Source of the DNA: Cheiracanthium punctorium
Taxonomy: Eukaryota; Arthropoda; Arachnida; Araneae; Cheiracanthiidae
Direction: 5' to 3'
Assembly: GCA_038373885.1 (NCBI GenBank)
Contig: JAWZYV010000729.1
Coordinates: forward strand, 186,001 to 250,000
Length of the DNA: 64,000 nt
This document shows, piece by piece, positions 47,070-58,621 of this stretch; positions within the stretch are counted from its first letter, which is position 1, and each line of letters opens with the position of its first letter. The position numbers and the translations under genes were made by a program. Below the pieces are notes generated by a model. The model saw only the letters and a list, made by a program, of their open reading frames with translations. It made no database searches and was not told the DNA's origin.

Positions 47070-47345
47070 CCCATTTATGCCTAGTGTCCCTTTTTTGGGA
47101 CGGCATTTTCGCTATTAGTCGAAAACGTTATTTATGTTTCTTAGCCTTTATTCATGAGTATTCAGCCTCAACTCTACAAAATATTTTAACATGACCAAGT
47201 AGGATGTTGATATTTCGAATTTTATGAATAATGATTTTAAAAGAAATCATCCCTTGTTTAAGAATTTGACATAGGAAATTTATCTATTATTTCTGTTATC
47301 AGTAAAAATCGAAGAAAGTCGCAAAAATATCCAGGCACAAATGGG
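47070..47345. mobile_element. piggyBac-like MITE (CCCATTTATGCC ends)
   Basis: Bounded by TTAA at 47066-47069 and 47346-47349. Ends CCCATTTATGCCTAG and CCAGGCACAAATGGG. A second, distinct TTAA family in the window. Confidence 0.85.
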
Positions 47346-47601
47346 TTAATTTTGCGACCACTTAAGCGTTTTATATATAAAGATAATCAAGTAAAGTTTT
47401 TTGGAATGATACTGAAATGTAAATTTTAACTGAAGGCTCATGTTCATACAAATTTTTTTTATAAAATCTGAGATTTTAACTTGCGTCTTCATGTACTGAT
47501 ATTTATTTCTTTGAAGTATGAGAAACTGCGAAACATCGATGAATTATGTGATTTTTTTAAGAACATTCAATGTAACAATAAACCAATATGTTACCCTAAA
47601 G

Positions 47602-48398
47602 CAGGGATCTCCAAACTACGGCCCGAGAAGCCCTCTCATCCGACCCCTGTTGACCTTTTTATTTACGGAAAAAATTACGGAAATTTATGTGTATCTTGCC
47701 AAGATCAGGCGCCGTTTACGAGGATGTTACGCTTTTACGGAATTAAAAGAAAAGCGCGGAATAGTGCGTTTTGTTTTCCAACTGATCACTACGCTGCAAA
47801 ACTTTGTTCGTCGCTTATCTTTTTACTTCTGTTCACAGTGAGTGAGATATAACTAACTTGTCAATGGTAGAAGAACAAGAGTTAATAGTGGTCTGATGTT
47901 AATGTCAGGACACTATTGATGTTAGGGACATCAAATGTAAAGGAAGAAATGTCTGCCATTTCGGTATGCAGGAAACAATTCCACTATTCCCACTAATACT
48001 GGTGTTCATGCTTAGTGTGCTTAGTGTATCAATGAGTTATTAAATAATAACTGAATAAAATAATTAAAAACAACATCTACGTTCCGATTCCTTTTTATTA
48101 GGACCTCGAATCCATGGCGCGAGTGGATAGATACTGTACATGGTAAATGGCTGAAGTGTAAAGTTCCCGGCGAGCCGATCGTGCGGTAATCGATTTAACA
48201 GCCCGAAGTTTGGGGTGATTTTCTCCAGATTTAACGTGGATAGCGTTAAAACCCCTTTAAAAGTCCTTCGCGCAGGCAGTTAGCTAGCTAGTAACTTTGA
48301 CACGATACAATGCATTGGACTTGGAGTGTGTAGTCGGCCCCCAAACTGCTGTTTAAAAGCTAATGCGGCCCTCTGGCTGAAAAGTAAGGAGAACTCTG
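47602..48398. mobile_element. hAT-type element (CAGGGATCTCCAAAC end)
   Basis: The left CAGGGATCTCCAAACTACGG and right GTAAGGAGAACTCTG ends are imperfect inverted repeats, flanked by CCCTAAAG and CCCTTCAG. GCGGCCCTCTGGCTGAAAAG near the right end resembles Charlie-type subterminal wording. Confidence 0.55.
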
Positions 48399-49410
48399 CC
48401 CTTCAGCAATGCCTTTTAGGGAAGCTGAAGGGCCTTATCGCCTTCCCAGGAGATCCGCTACTGTATCCTAAAATGCTAAAATAAATCTTAAATATTGAAA
48501 ATAATGTAGATTCCGGTAGATACTGACATAAAGCGTTAACATTCCGTAAATAATTGTGAGCCACCTTTACGTAACATAATCGCCTCTGACTTTCTGATTT
48601 TAAGCTCTGGAGAGCACAATCCATTTGAAACAGCTGCGCAAATATCAAACAGATAATTTTGATCTTCTCTCCAGTATTTTTCACTCCTGATGTCTATGTG
48701 ACCGAAGCAGGATCGAGAGAAAGCATAAGACGATTTTCACACCGTATCACATTGGACGGGGAAAATTTAGGTCTGGTAATTTCTCTATCTAATTCATATG
48801 TCAGAGTAGCAGCTCATTCGTATGGACACTGATTGCTGTATACTTCTCTTCTTAATATTTTCGAAGCTATGATACACTACGACTGCATTGACTGACTCAA
48901 ATGAATATCATCGAAGCTTCAATGACGGAAAGTTTTTTAGTCACAAAAAATTGGAGCTGGCACAATATCTTGTGCTTTGCAGTTCACACTCAGGCTATGG
49001 AAAGGACAAGTAAAATATCAACAGAAGCTGATGTGTCTATTATGGAACAGATGCCTGCAGAAAAGAAAATTGCAATCGCTTTTTTTTTTTTTTTTTAGAT
49101 TAAAATTGAATTCAAAGAAGGATCTTGTTACTTATAATAAGTCGAACTAATGTGAATAAAGAATTCTGCGAGTGTTGTGAATCGTTGCATAAATCGCTTT
49201 CTCGTGGTGAATTCTATATTTATTTGGCATCGGTTTCGATGAAAAACAAACAGAACTGTGTAGTGTATATGTGAAAATTCTCAAGCATTTAGTAATCGAA
49301 ATTCACAATTTTTTTTCATTTAAATAACTAATTAACTAAGAGCACGTGCTAGTAATTTTAAGAATATTAATATTCTAAGAATTTAATTATGGTAGCATAC
49401 GATTGGCTAA
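48399..49410. other. Intergenic, nothing recognised
   Basis: GGAGATCCGCTACTG at about 48450 is an isolated hAT-type end. The remainder is AT-rich with no domain-bearing frame. The T-run at 49080-49096 is noted. Confidence 0.4.
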
Positions 49411-49969
49411 TAGAGATGAGTTCGGGCTCATTTTTTGAAGCCCGAGCCCGAGGACTTTTCATCCGAGCCCGCCCGAGCCCGAGCAATATTATTTAAGTCG
49501 GAGCCCGAGCCCGCCCGAGCCCGAAATTACAGCTGAAGATTAAAAAAAAAAAAAAATTCAATTACTTCATTGATAGAATACAATAAATTTTGCCGTTTGT
49601 GCAAAATAAAGACAAATATAGTTGCAAACTCCCAATGCACTTTCTAATTCTTTATCAATAAATGTCGGATCTCATGACTCACTAAGGAATATAAACCGCT
49701 GTTCTAAAATAGCCAAAGAGCTTCGCGCACCTTCTAGGCGCCCGTGCCGCTATTTTTATTAGTTTATTTATTTATTTATCTTTTATAAGTACTTTTGTTT
49801 TCCTCACGAATCACTTTTTAAAATCTGTTTCAAGCAGTATGTTCAATAAAGGAGAAATTTTTCATGAGCCCGAGCCCGAACACAATTGTGAATTCTAGAG
49901 CCCGAGCCCGGTTCGGGCCCGGGCTCGGGCTCGGGCTTTCGGGCTCGGGCTGAGCCCGTCTCATCTCTA
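49411..49969. mobile_element. hAT MITE with GCCCGA repeat arrays
   Basis: Ends TAGAGATGAG and CTCATCTCTA, flanked by the exact 8-bp duplication TTGGCTAA at 49403-49410 and 49970-49977. Both subterminal regions consist of GAGCCCGAGCCCGA tandem repeats, in opposite sense on the two sides. Confidence 0.9.
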
Positions 49970-49977
49970 TTGGCTAA

Positions 49978-50743
49978 TGCTTCAACGAAGACGATCGTCG
50001 TATCCATCCCTAAAATAGCGCCAAGTGTTGCCAGTCTTGGCGTATAACGCCCAAAGCATCTGAAAAATAAAAGTGCAAAGCATTTGATACACTAGTATAT
50101 AATTATTACTGTAAACATGGCGCAATGAAGTAAAATGGACATCTTGAAATTTCTCAAAAATGTCAAGAAACTCGCAATTTGCCGCTTCTACGAATGTCCT
50201 TCATTCTCCGAATGTATGAATGAATGAAACAAACTTTTTATTTTTAACTTTAATTTCACCAATGTTACGTTTCCCACACTACATATAATTAATTCAAAAT
50301 AGAAAACAAAAAATAAGAATTATGTTGAAAATGCAAACGAAACAGGCATTTTGTCGAAATTTCAAAGAAATGTTCTGTAAATTTTAATTTTTATGTGAAC
50401 TCAGTACCACTATTTTCCGCGTTGCCCATCTTCGAAAAAAAAAAAAAAAAAAGGAAAAATTGAAAGAATTGGAATGACCCTTAAAACATATGAGTGAGAT
50501 GAAGGTGAGTTTAGCTTTCCGTGAAAATAGTTGCTTTAGTAGCTTAAAAAACTAAAAAAAAAATGTATCCTAAACAGTCTCGATTTAACTGTCTATTTCA
50601 TTTTCATGTAGTAGTACTTATTTTTCCTATTACTTTAATACAGTCAAACGTTGTTAGTAAAAGTCACCTGCATAAAACGTCACCTTTCAGAAGTCCCTAC
50701 TTTTTTAATACGCCTTTTCACTTATTGCATCAATAAGTGGAAT

Positions 50744-50787
<44 letters not shown>

Positions 50788-51090
50788 CAGAGCACCACTC
50801 TCAGATTTATTTTTATTATTATTATTATTTTTACAAAGATTGTTGTCTTATAAAAAAAATTTTTAGGAATTCATCCAGGACTATTCTTCGTTTCGATTTC
50901 CGTACGATAGATTAAATATGACAGACTGTAGAATTAAATTATAAGTCCTGCCCCGAGTAGATGTCCTGACTAGCTGACTGGCGATTGACGCCCAGCCTAA
51001 TCTACTGGAGATGCGGACACGAAATGTTTCGAGCTTATAGCTTTTGTGCCCAAGGCATCATTTAAGAAGAGATTTTTAGAAATTTATACC
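49978..51090. other. Intergenic, nothing recognised
   Basis: AT-rich with A-runs at about 50434-50452 and 50745-50784. No gene. Confidence 0.5.
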
Positions 51091-51094
51091 ATTA

Positions 51095-52130
51095 TACCCA
51101 AAAGGGGTTGGCGGCCCAAAACGTTTTTTTCACATTTCCGTTCATATCTCAGAGGAAAAAAGAGACAGCCGTAAAATTTTTGCTTTAAAATGTAACTAAC
51201 AGAAATATCTAAAAATTAATATATGTTTTTTTTTCCGCACCCAAGTGGGGTAATAGTCTAAAAAGTTCTTTTCACATTTCTTTTTCTATCTCAAAGGGGA
51301 AAAGAGAGTTACACTTTAAAGCAAGAATTTTAAGGCTAACAAAAATACCTAAAAATCATTTTGAGGTTTTTTTTTTTTTTTAGAATTCGAACCCAAACGG
51401 GGGTTAGGAGCCAAAACGGTCTCCAACGTTCTTTTCACATTTCCCATCATATATCAGAGGAAAAACTGTTAACATAAAATTCTTGTTTAAAATGTAGCTA
51501 ACAGAAATATCCAAAAATCATTTTCAATGTTTTTTGGAATTTGCACCCAAACGCGGGTAAGGGTCCAAAACGTTCTTTTCACTTTTTTTTTTTTTTTTCA
51601 TTTCTCAATGGAGAAAAAAGATAGCCGTAAAAATCTCCTTTAAAATATTGTGAACACAAATGCTAAAAATCATTTTCAGGGTTTTTTAGAATTCGCATCA
51701 AAACGGACATAACAAGCCTGTTTTCAAACTTGACATCATATCTCAAAGGGAAAATATAGTAAAAAAATTCTTGCTTTAAAATGGAGCGAACACGAATACC
51801 TAAAAATCTTTGCCGGGGTTTTTCAGAACTCGCACCCAAAAGGGCATAAGGGGCCAAAACCTTGTTTAACGTTGTGTTAACTTTTCCCTTTATACTCAAT
51901 GAGGAAAAGATATAGCCGTAAAATTAACTTTATTTAAAATGCAACGAACACAAATGCCTAAAACTGATTTCCAGGGTATTTTAAAATTTGTCCCAAACTG
52001 GTGTAAGGGGCTAAAACGTTGTTTTCATATTTGCCTTCATACATCGGAGGAAAATGACGATAGCCATTAAAATCTTGCATTAAATGTAACGAATATCATA
52101 AAAATTTCTTTCATGATTTTCTAAAATAGA
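51095..52130 (+). repeat. Divergent tandem satellite, about 7 units of 136-156 bp
   Basis: Each unit runs CCCAAA(C/A)GGGG, then CCAAAACGTT, then TTTTCACATTTCC, then ATCTCA(G/A)AGG, then GATAGCCGTAAAAT, then GCTTTAAAATGTAACGAACA, then CCTAAAAATCATTTTC. Unit starts lie near 51099, 51241, 51392, 51545, 51697, 51833 and 51989. The units differ widely from each other, so the array is old. Confidence 0.8.
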
Positions 52131-52139
52131 CGGTAGTTG

Positions 52140-53200
52140 ACCTCCCAAAAAATTGTTTTTCACGTATTTTTTAGCTCTTCAGTCCTGTTAACTTCAGACC
52201 AAGATTTTTGTCTACCTGGCGAAAGGGCGCGTCACTTTACAAGTGAGCCAGATTAAATGTGAAAAGTAGCCAAACTTTGCCATTTTTGTGGTGATGTATC
52301 GCCAAGTTTATCATAAAAAAGTCCCCAAAACTGGATCCAGCTTGGCGATATCTTCCATATTTGTCGAGAAATTGCATAACCCTACTGTCTATTAATTGGA
52401 ATATTGGTGTCTATATTTGTGTAAATAAAGGTGAAGTATAATTAGAATGTGGCTGGCGAGGATTTTAAAACAGTTTTAGTAGACGATTTTAATATAGATT
52501 TCAATTTTGAAGAAGCATTTTATGAAACAAGGAAAACAAACACGGCACACTCGTGGATTATGATTCTCATTCCAAACAGCATTTTTAAAAAATCAAATAC
52601 AATTAGAATATGCCTAACGAATACTGTAAAACAGTTTTTGTAGGCGATTAAATTAATAATCAAAATATATTTAATATTAATATATTTCCCATTTGTATTT
52701 GTTGGTTTAACAATATCCGTTCCGTACGAAGAACGGGTACTTCAGGTAGTACGTATGTAAAATAAGGTAAACTAAAACATTGAATTTCTAATGGTTAGTT
52801 TGTTTAATTTCTTGTAAGTTAAAAATCGTAAAATCTAACTTAAAAACCCTTTTTAGTGGCACTAATTCTATCAAACAAATTTGTAAAAAAAAAAAAAAAG
52901 TCTGAATCCGTTTAATAATTTAAATACGCACTACAGTGCCATCTATTAAAACCTTCTCATCCATGCATCGTCCCTATTGTTAAGTTAGAAAGGGATCATT
53001 ATTCATAAGTGTGCTTATTTTCCTTTCTTGCTCCATAAAACATTTCTTTGGAATCGAATCTACTTGTATATTAAAATTGCTTACTAAAACTGTCATACAA
53101 TTTTCGCCAAACATAGCATTCTAAATATACTTAATCTCTAAAAATATTGTTTGGTAAGTGTATCGTATTTGTCTTCTCTCTTCCATAATACATAGAACTC
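52140..53200. repeat. Endonuclease-derived repeats, left group
   Basis: The + strand at 52449-52640 reads GEDFKTVLVDDFNIDFN, then ETRKTNTAHSW. At 53020-53160 the same unit lies on the - strand. The (V)GDFxIDFN wording is that of the AP-endonuclease relic at 37490, so both derive from one element family. All copies are broken. Confidence 0.6.
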
Positions 53201-54000
53201 CTCCTCAAATATCTATAATTGAAGAGCCTGGTTCAGTTTACTTGAAACATGTTTCTCCACATGAAGTCGATGCAGGCGGAACAGACTCAGCTATAAAGAA
53301 CTATTTCATTCGAGAAGCTATAGACCGGACCGAACTCACCTGTACTGAGTCCGACGACGAAAGAAAGAACACTGGCATCTTTTAGAAGAGTATTTACAAT
53401 GACTGCTGCAATGGATTATTTGCCAGCTACATTCCATCGAATCGCCATTAAGGCATCTATTTGAAAAAGTTGATGGGAAGACATAAGATCCAAAATGTTT
53501 TTTCGGAGAAATAGGTAAATAGCTACTTAAATGCCACAACCAGCAAGTCGTTGAATTTGTAAGTATCGAATCATCATTACCTGAAATAGAAGTTAGTTTG
53601 CTAAGCAAAGATCAGGCTTATCTTTACATAATTTGTCAGTCTTGCCGCACTGTTAGAAACTGCGTATCTAACAGAAGTCCATCCCCAGAAATAAAGACAT
53701 TGGTAGAATTCGTCGTCAAAGTTTATCACGCCATGTAGTTTGGGATTAAGTGCAATGGTACGGTACAAAATGCTGCAAAGTACTTTTGTCTGGGGATTAG
53801 GATTATTTACCGTAAGAAGTTTCTTTACGTCGGACCTGAACGCCACGCCTTCTGGGGACATCCAGAAAACACTGTCAATATGTTTGTTGGAAGACATGCG
53901 ACAAGATGTTAGGCAGCAAGCATCCAGAAAGAATCCTGGACTCAAGAGTAAACTACTTCAATTCTGAAGAAACGCCGATTTAGTAATTTGGGAGAAAGAG
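53200..54000 (+). pseudogene. Decayed open frame of a multicopy unknown arthropod protein
   Basis: Fragments in several frames: EVSLLSKDQAYLYIICQSCR, then NRSPSPEIKTLVEFVVKVYH, then GPERHAFWGHPENTVN. Separate stops at 53390, 53493, 53738 and 53910 break it. The LS.DQ.YL..IC and (L)V.FV.(R/K)VY...WF.IK and HPEN wordings resemble a large uncharacterised protein found in many copies in arthropod and cnidarian genomes, probably transposon-borne. This is from memory and unverified. Confidence 0.4.
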
Positions 54001-54409
54001 AAGATAATTAAGGTATCTTCAATAAAACTCTTTGGTAAGCCAACTGTTGATAGGCTTACCAAAGAGGATCGAAATAACATCATCGAAGGAAATGAAGGTT
54101 CATTGTAAAACTCCAGCTACTCTTCGACTTACGCGACAGCCGCCTCCGCCGCTGTGTGCGGAAGAGACGCTTGCGACGAGTATATTCGGGCGCGAATAAA
54201 AGATCGGCATGTGATGCCAAGGTTTGAGAGCAAATCCGATTTTAGGATTTAAGTTAATCTAATCTAGAGGGCGGCACTCGATTTGCAGCCACCTCCTCGT
54301 GGTTAGTGATGGATAGTCGATCATTTGATGAAGAGAGCTACAATTACTCCTTCTCTACCCAAACACGACGCAGAGTAAAAATTTACAAGAAAGTAACTAA
54401 AAAAAGGGG

Positions 54410-57090
54410 GGAGAGGGAGGAAATGTGAAACACTTTCAGATTTTAAATACGCACTAAAGTGCTATATATTAAAAGCGTATCATAATTTATGCGTCGTCTC
54501 TATTTTTCTTCCTTACTCCAGTTGGAAAGTGTATCATTATTCATGAGTGTGCCGTATTTTTCTTCCTTGTTTCATAAAACCCATCTTTGGAATTGAAATC
54601 TATCTTAAAATCGCCTACTAAAACTATTTTGCAATCTTCGCCAAGTATATTACAACTATACTCCATCGTTTTAAATATTGTTTCGAATGTGCACCATAAT
54701 CCATGAGTGTGCCGTGTTTGCCTTTCTAGGGTTGATTCCCACTTTAACGCCCCGACTCTCGCCAAGGTGCCGATAACTAAACATATGCAGTTACCACGAC
54801 GATTTTTTGTATTAATGTGGCAATCGTAATTTAGAATTAAAATAGCGATTTGGAACAACATGCAAGTACAGAATTCCGTTACATTTTTATTTATTTTGGG
54901 TTGCCAATTAATGTAGCTTTAATAATTAAGTGTCCTCAAATACCTTAACTAATGCGTTTATCGCTCATTTGTTCACTTTAGTTTTCATCTAGTTCTTTTG
55001 GGAGAGTTGAAACTTATGCATAACTCCCGAGAGACCCATGACTGCAAAGCTCGCCAAAGAGAGTAGGGGGCGTTAGAATAGGAATCAACTCTTTTAGGGA
55101 TAGACGCGAGAAGATTTTTGGCGAGAAAAGACAGACATTTTTAGCATTACGATATAGAGATTTTGCGAGACGCCAATTATCCTTCTCGCGTCCATCCCTA
55201 AACTCTTTCTTGTACCATAAAACACATCTTTGGAATCGAAATCTATCTTAAACTCGCCAATTGAAACTGTTTTGAAATCTTCGCCAAGGCATATTTTCAA
55301 ACTATACATCACCTTTTTAAATACCATTGGGAAAGTGTATCATAATCCATGAGTGTACCGTATTTGTCTTCTCTGTTCTATAAAACCCTTTTTCAGAATA
55401 AAAAATCTACATAAAAATCGCCTACTAAAACTATTTTACAATATTCGCCAGGCGTTTTCTAACTATACTCGAAATATATTTATAATTTGTCGCGTTTTGG
55501 CACCAAATTTAGTGATCCATTATCAAAATTTGCAAACCTTGTGCGACTTTCAACATTTCATTAATGCCCCCCCTCTCCACTTTATCTGGCAAACACATTT
55601 GAAAATAACTTCACCGTGACAGGTCATATCTACAAAACTTGTCGATAAGATCGCGTAGACAAAATTCTCGTACTGAGCAAAATAGCACCCTAGTGCTAAT
55701 AAAATCACGTACCGACTTAATATGTCAAGCCTATAATTTCGCTGTATTTGGTGATTTTTGTTGAATTTTCAGAGACTTTGGAGGAATTCAGTCATACTGA
55801 ACAGGCAATACTAGTTGTTATACAACCCTTTCCCAACACTTCCGACTATGGAATAATTTTGTAACTTCTGAAAACGCCTACAATATTCTTTTCTGTCTTT
55901 CTTTCTTTTTTTTTTTTTTGCACCAGAGTGCTATTAATTTCAACCTTGCTTTTTGTGTAGACACGGTTTTTGGTACAAATTTCGCGTCGAGTCACTTTTG
56001 AAATGTGTTTGCCAGATAACGTGGAGAGGGGGGGGGGGCGTTAATAAACTGTTAAAAGTAGCACAAGGTTTGCAATTTTTGATAACTGATCGCGATCACT
56101 AAATTTGTCGCCAAAACGCGACAATTTATTATAAATATATTTCGAGTATAGTTAGAAAACGCCTGGCGAATATTGTAAAATAGTTTTAGTAGGCGATTTT
56201 AATTCCGAAGAAGTGTTTTATAGAACAGAGAAGACAAATACGGTACACTCATAGATTATGATACACTTTCCAAACAGTATTTAAAATGTCTACGGGATAT
56301 AGTTGGAATATGCCTTCAGAAGATTGTAAAACAGTTTCAGTAGTTCATTTTAAGATAGATTTCAATTCCAAAGATGTGTTTTACGGTACAAGTAAGAGTT
56401 GATTCCTATTTTAACGCCCCCGCTCTCGGAAACCTAAAAAATCCCGCACTTTGGCGAGCTTTGCAGTCATGGGTCTTTAGGACATACGGACAAGTTTCAA
56501 CGCTCCCAAAGGAACTATATGAAAACTAAAGTGAACAAATTAGGGATAAACGCACCTGTTAAGGAATTTGAAGACACTTAATTATTAAAACTACATTAAT
56601 TGGCAACCCAAAATAAATAAAAATGTAACGGAGTGCTTTACTTACTGTTGTGCTAAATTGCCATTTTAATTCTAAATTACGATTGCCACATAAATATAGA
56701 AAATCGTCGTAGTACCTCCATATGTTTAATGATCGCCACCTTGGCGAGAGACGGGGCGTTAAAGTAGGAATCAACCCAGAAAGAGAAACACGGCACACTC
56801 ATGGATTCTGATGGACATTCGAAACAATATTTAAGACGGTGAAGTATAGTTGTAATATACTTGGCAACGATTATAAAATAGTTTAAATAGGCGATTTTAA
56901 GATAGATTTCGATTCCAAAGATGGGTTTTATGAAACAAGGAAGAAAAATACGGCACAGTCATGAATAATGGTACACTCTCCAAGTTAATGGAATAAGGAA
57001 AAAAATAGGGACGACGCATAAACCATGATACGCTTTTAATATATAGCACTTTGGTGCGTATTTAAAATCTGATAGTGTTTCAGATTTTCT
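54410..57090. repeat. 2.7-kb imperfect palindrome of endonuclease-derived repeats
   Basis: The left arm at 54410-55640 and right arm at 55960-57090 are inverted relatives. Examples: TTTTAAATACGCACTAAAGT at 54442 against its complement near 57060; GGGTTGCCAATTAATGTAG at 54897 against its complement near 56593; TTATCTGGCAAACACATTT at 55582 against its complement near 56001. The centre lies near 55780 with a roughly 250-bp unpaired loop. Each arm carries one or more copies of the GDFKIDFNSKD unit (for example 54541-54861 on -). It is built like a duplicated nonautonomous Helentron. Confidence 0.75.
55095..55200. mobile_element. hAT MITE (TAGGGATAGACGCGAGA ends)
   Basis: 106 bp, ends TAGGGATAGACGCGAGA and TCTCGCGTCCATCCCTA, flanked by the exact 8-bp duplication AACTCTTT at 55087-55094 and 55201-55208. 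It lies inside the left arm of the big palindrome and is absent from the right arm, so it is younger than the palindrome. Confidence 0.9.
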
Positions 57091-57232
57091 TCCTTTTTTT
57101 TTTCAATTTTCAAATGAAAACTCAAAACTTAGAGTTGAATGCAGGCTGAAGACTTTGTCTGACAGTCTGTTTCTTTTTTTGTTATTAAGCATGACGAACC
57201 ATATACTTTGCACACTAAGCGTACAGCAATTT

Positions 57233-57233
57233 C

Positions 57234-57267
<34 letters not shown>
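57233..57267. repeat. A-run
   Basis: About 33 A in a row. Similar homopolymers lie at 1623-1660 (T), 3909-3937 (A), 31567-31590 (A) and 50745-50784 (A). Confidence 0.8.
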
Positions 57268-57270
<3 letters not shown>

Positions 57271-57381
57271 ATTTTCGGCCCACATTAATGGACAAGTCTT
57301 ATTTTATAATTATTTTTTCTAATTTTCTTCTCATTTGCAACAGAGCTTATTAAAGTTAATTTGAGATGGTGGGTTTATTCC

Positions 57382-58612
57382 GGGGCCTTCGCAATTAGTA
57401 ACGGGCCTGCGCGTGTATTTTGATGAGCCATCCAAAGAGGCCTACGGATGTTCGAGTCTTCACGTATACATCAGGCATTTCTTAAGCTTCTCAGTGCTTT
57501 CAAACGCTATTTAATGTAGTTTTAAGTAGTAATTGTGTTACTAATTCAAGTACGAACTCATGATTAATTTGTTTGCTATGATACATATTGACATAAAGAA
57601 AATAGATGCATATAATTTGAAGGAAAAACAAAGTAGCGCTTACTCTCATGATTCACGATTGCTTATTTTAATTTCACAAGTGGATATTTAATATACTTTA
57701 AAATAACTAAATACACAAATGAGAAAGACATTTTTATAATGAATATTTCATGAACGTAGTCGTATTTCCTACGTTATTTTAAACAGTTCAAGATTAATCT
57801 TTAACAAACGATGTATTAAAGCGCATTTCAGTGTTTTCGGGATATCCTCTATATTGGAGAAAATTGATAAAATACGCTCTATAGCGCGATCCCTGAATTA
57901 ATTATTCTTTAATAAAACATTTCATGTAGTATTATTCTTTTGTATAAGTATATTTTTCTTTTGTAGCTTTCTCAATCGAACTTTGGAATTGAGCAAGCAT
58001 AATGAACGCTTGTACAAAATATTAACTACATTTGAAGTTTCTGTATAAACGGGCAAAAGTCAATAATTTATAATTTACTGTATTTCTGCACTGTACCAGA
58101 TGTAAGTCTGAATCACATAATCAAGGCATATATAACTGATAAATAACATTTTCAACTGGCAAAATTAAATTGTCTAAATAGTATCACAACGTCATGCTTA
58201 TTTACAAGAATAAAAACTATTCAAGTAAGTAATACGATTTCTGATTAAAATAATTTATTTATAAATAACACATGAGTAATTATTCACTAAACATGATTTA
58301 CATACATATTTTTATTATTTCTAAATACATTATAAAAGTGTTCACGTACCTGTACATTCAGAGCAAAATGTTCGAATTTTAGGATAAATTTTCATGAAAG
58401 AAAATGGCGCAAAATTCACAAAACGATTACCTACATCTAAAGTTCTTTAGTACGACAAAAGTATAAAAAATTGTTTTAAAATAATATAACATTTATAATA
58501 CTTAGAATAATAAAATTGAACACTGTGACTGGGGGAAAACAGGCCTCAATGATAAACTCATTTTTAGCGATGGCAACTCATACGCAGGCCCGTTGCTAAT
58601 AACGACGGCCCC
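57382..58612. mobile_element. 1.23-kb DNA element with 9-bp target duplication
   Basis: Ends GGGGCCTTCGCAATTAG and CTAATAACGACGGCCCC extend into AACGGGCCTGCG and its complement, about 30 bp. Flanked by the exact 9-mer GTTTATTCC at 57373-57381 and 58613-58621. A 9-bp duplication is typical of Mutator-like elements. The interior is AT-rich and has no transposase. Confidence 0.75.
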
Positions 58613-58621
58613 GTTTATTCC

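Noticed and set aside
49411..49969. CRISPR array (regular GCCCGA repeats)
   Set aside because: Repeats are contiguous without unique spacers, lie inside a hAT MITE, and the genome is eukaryotic.
50651..50866. 71-codon frame with a lysine run
   Set aside because: The run is the translated A-homopolymer at 50745-50784.
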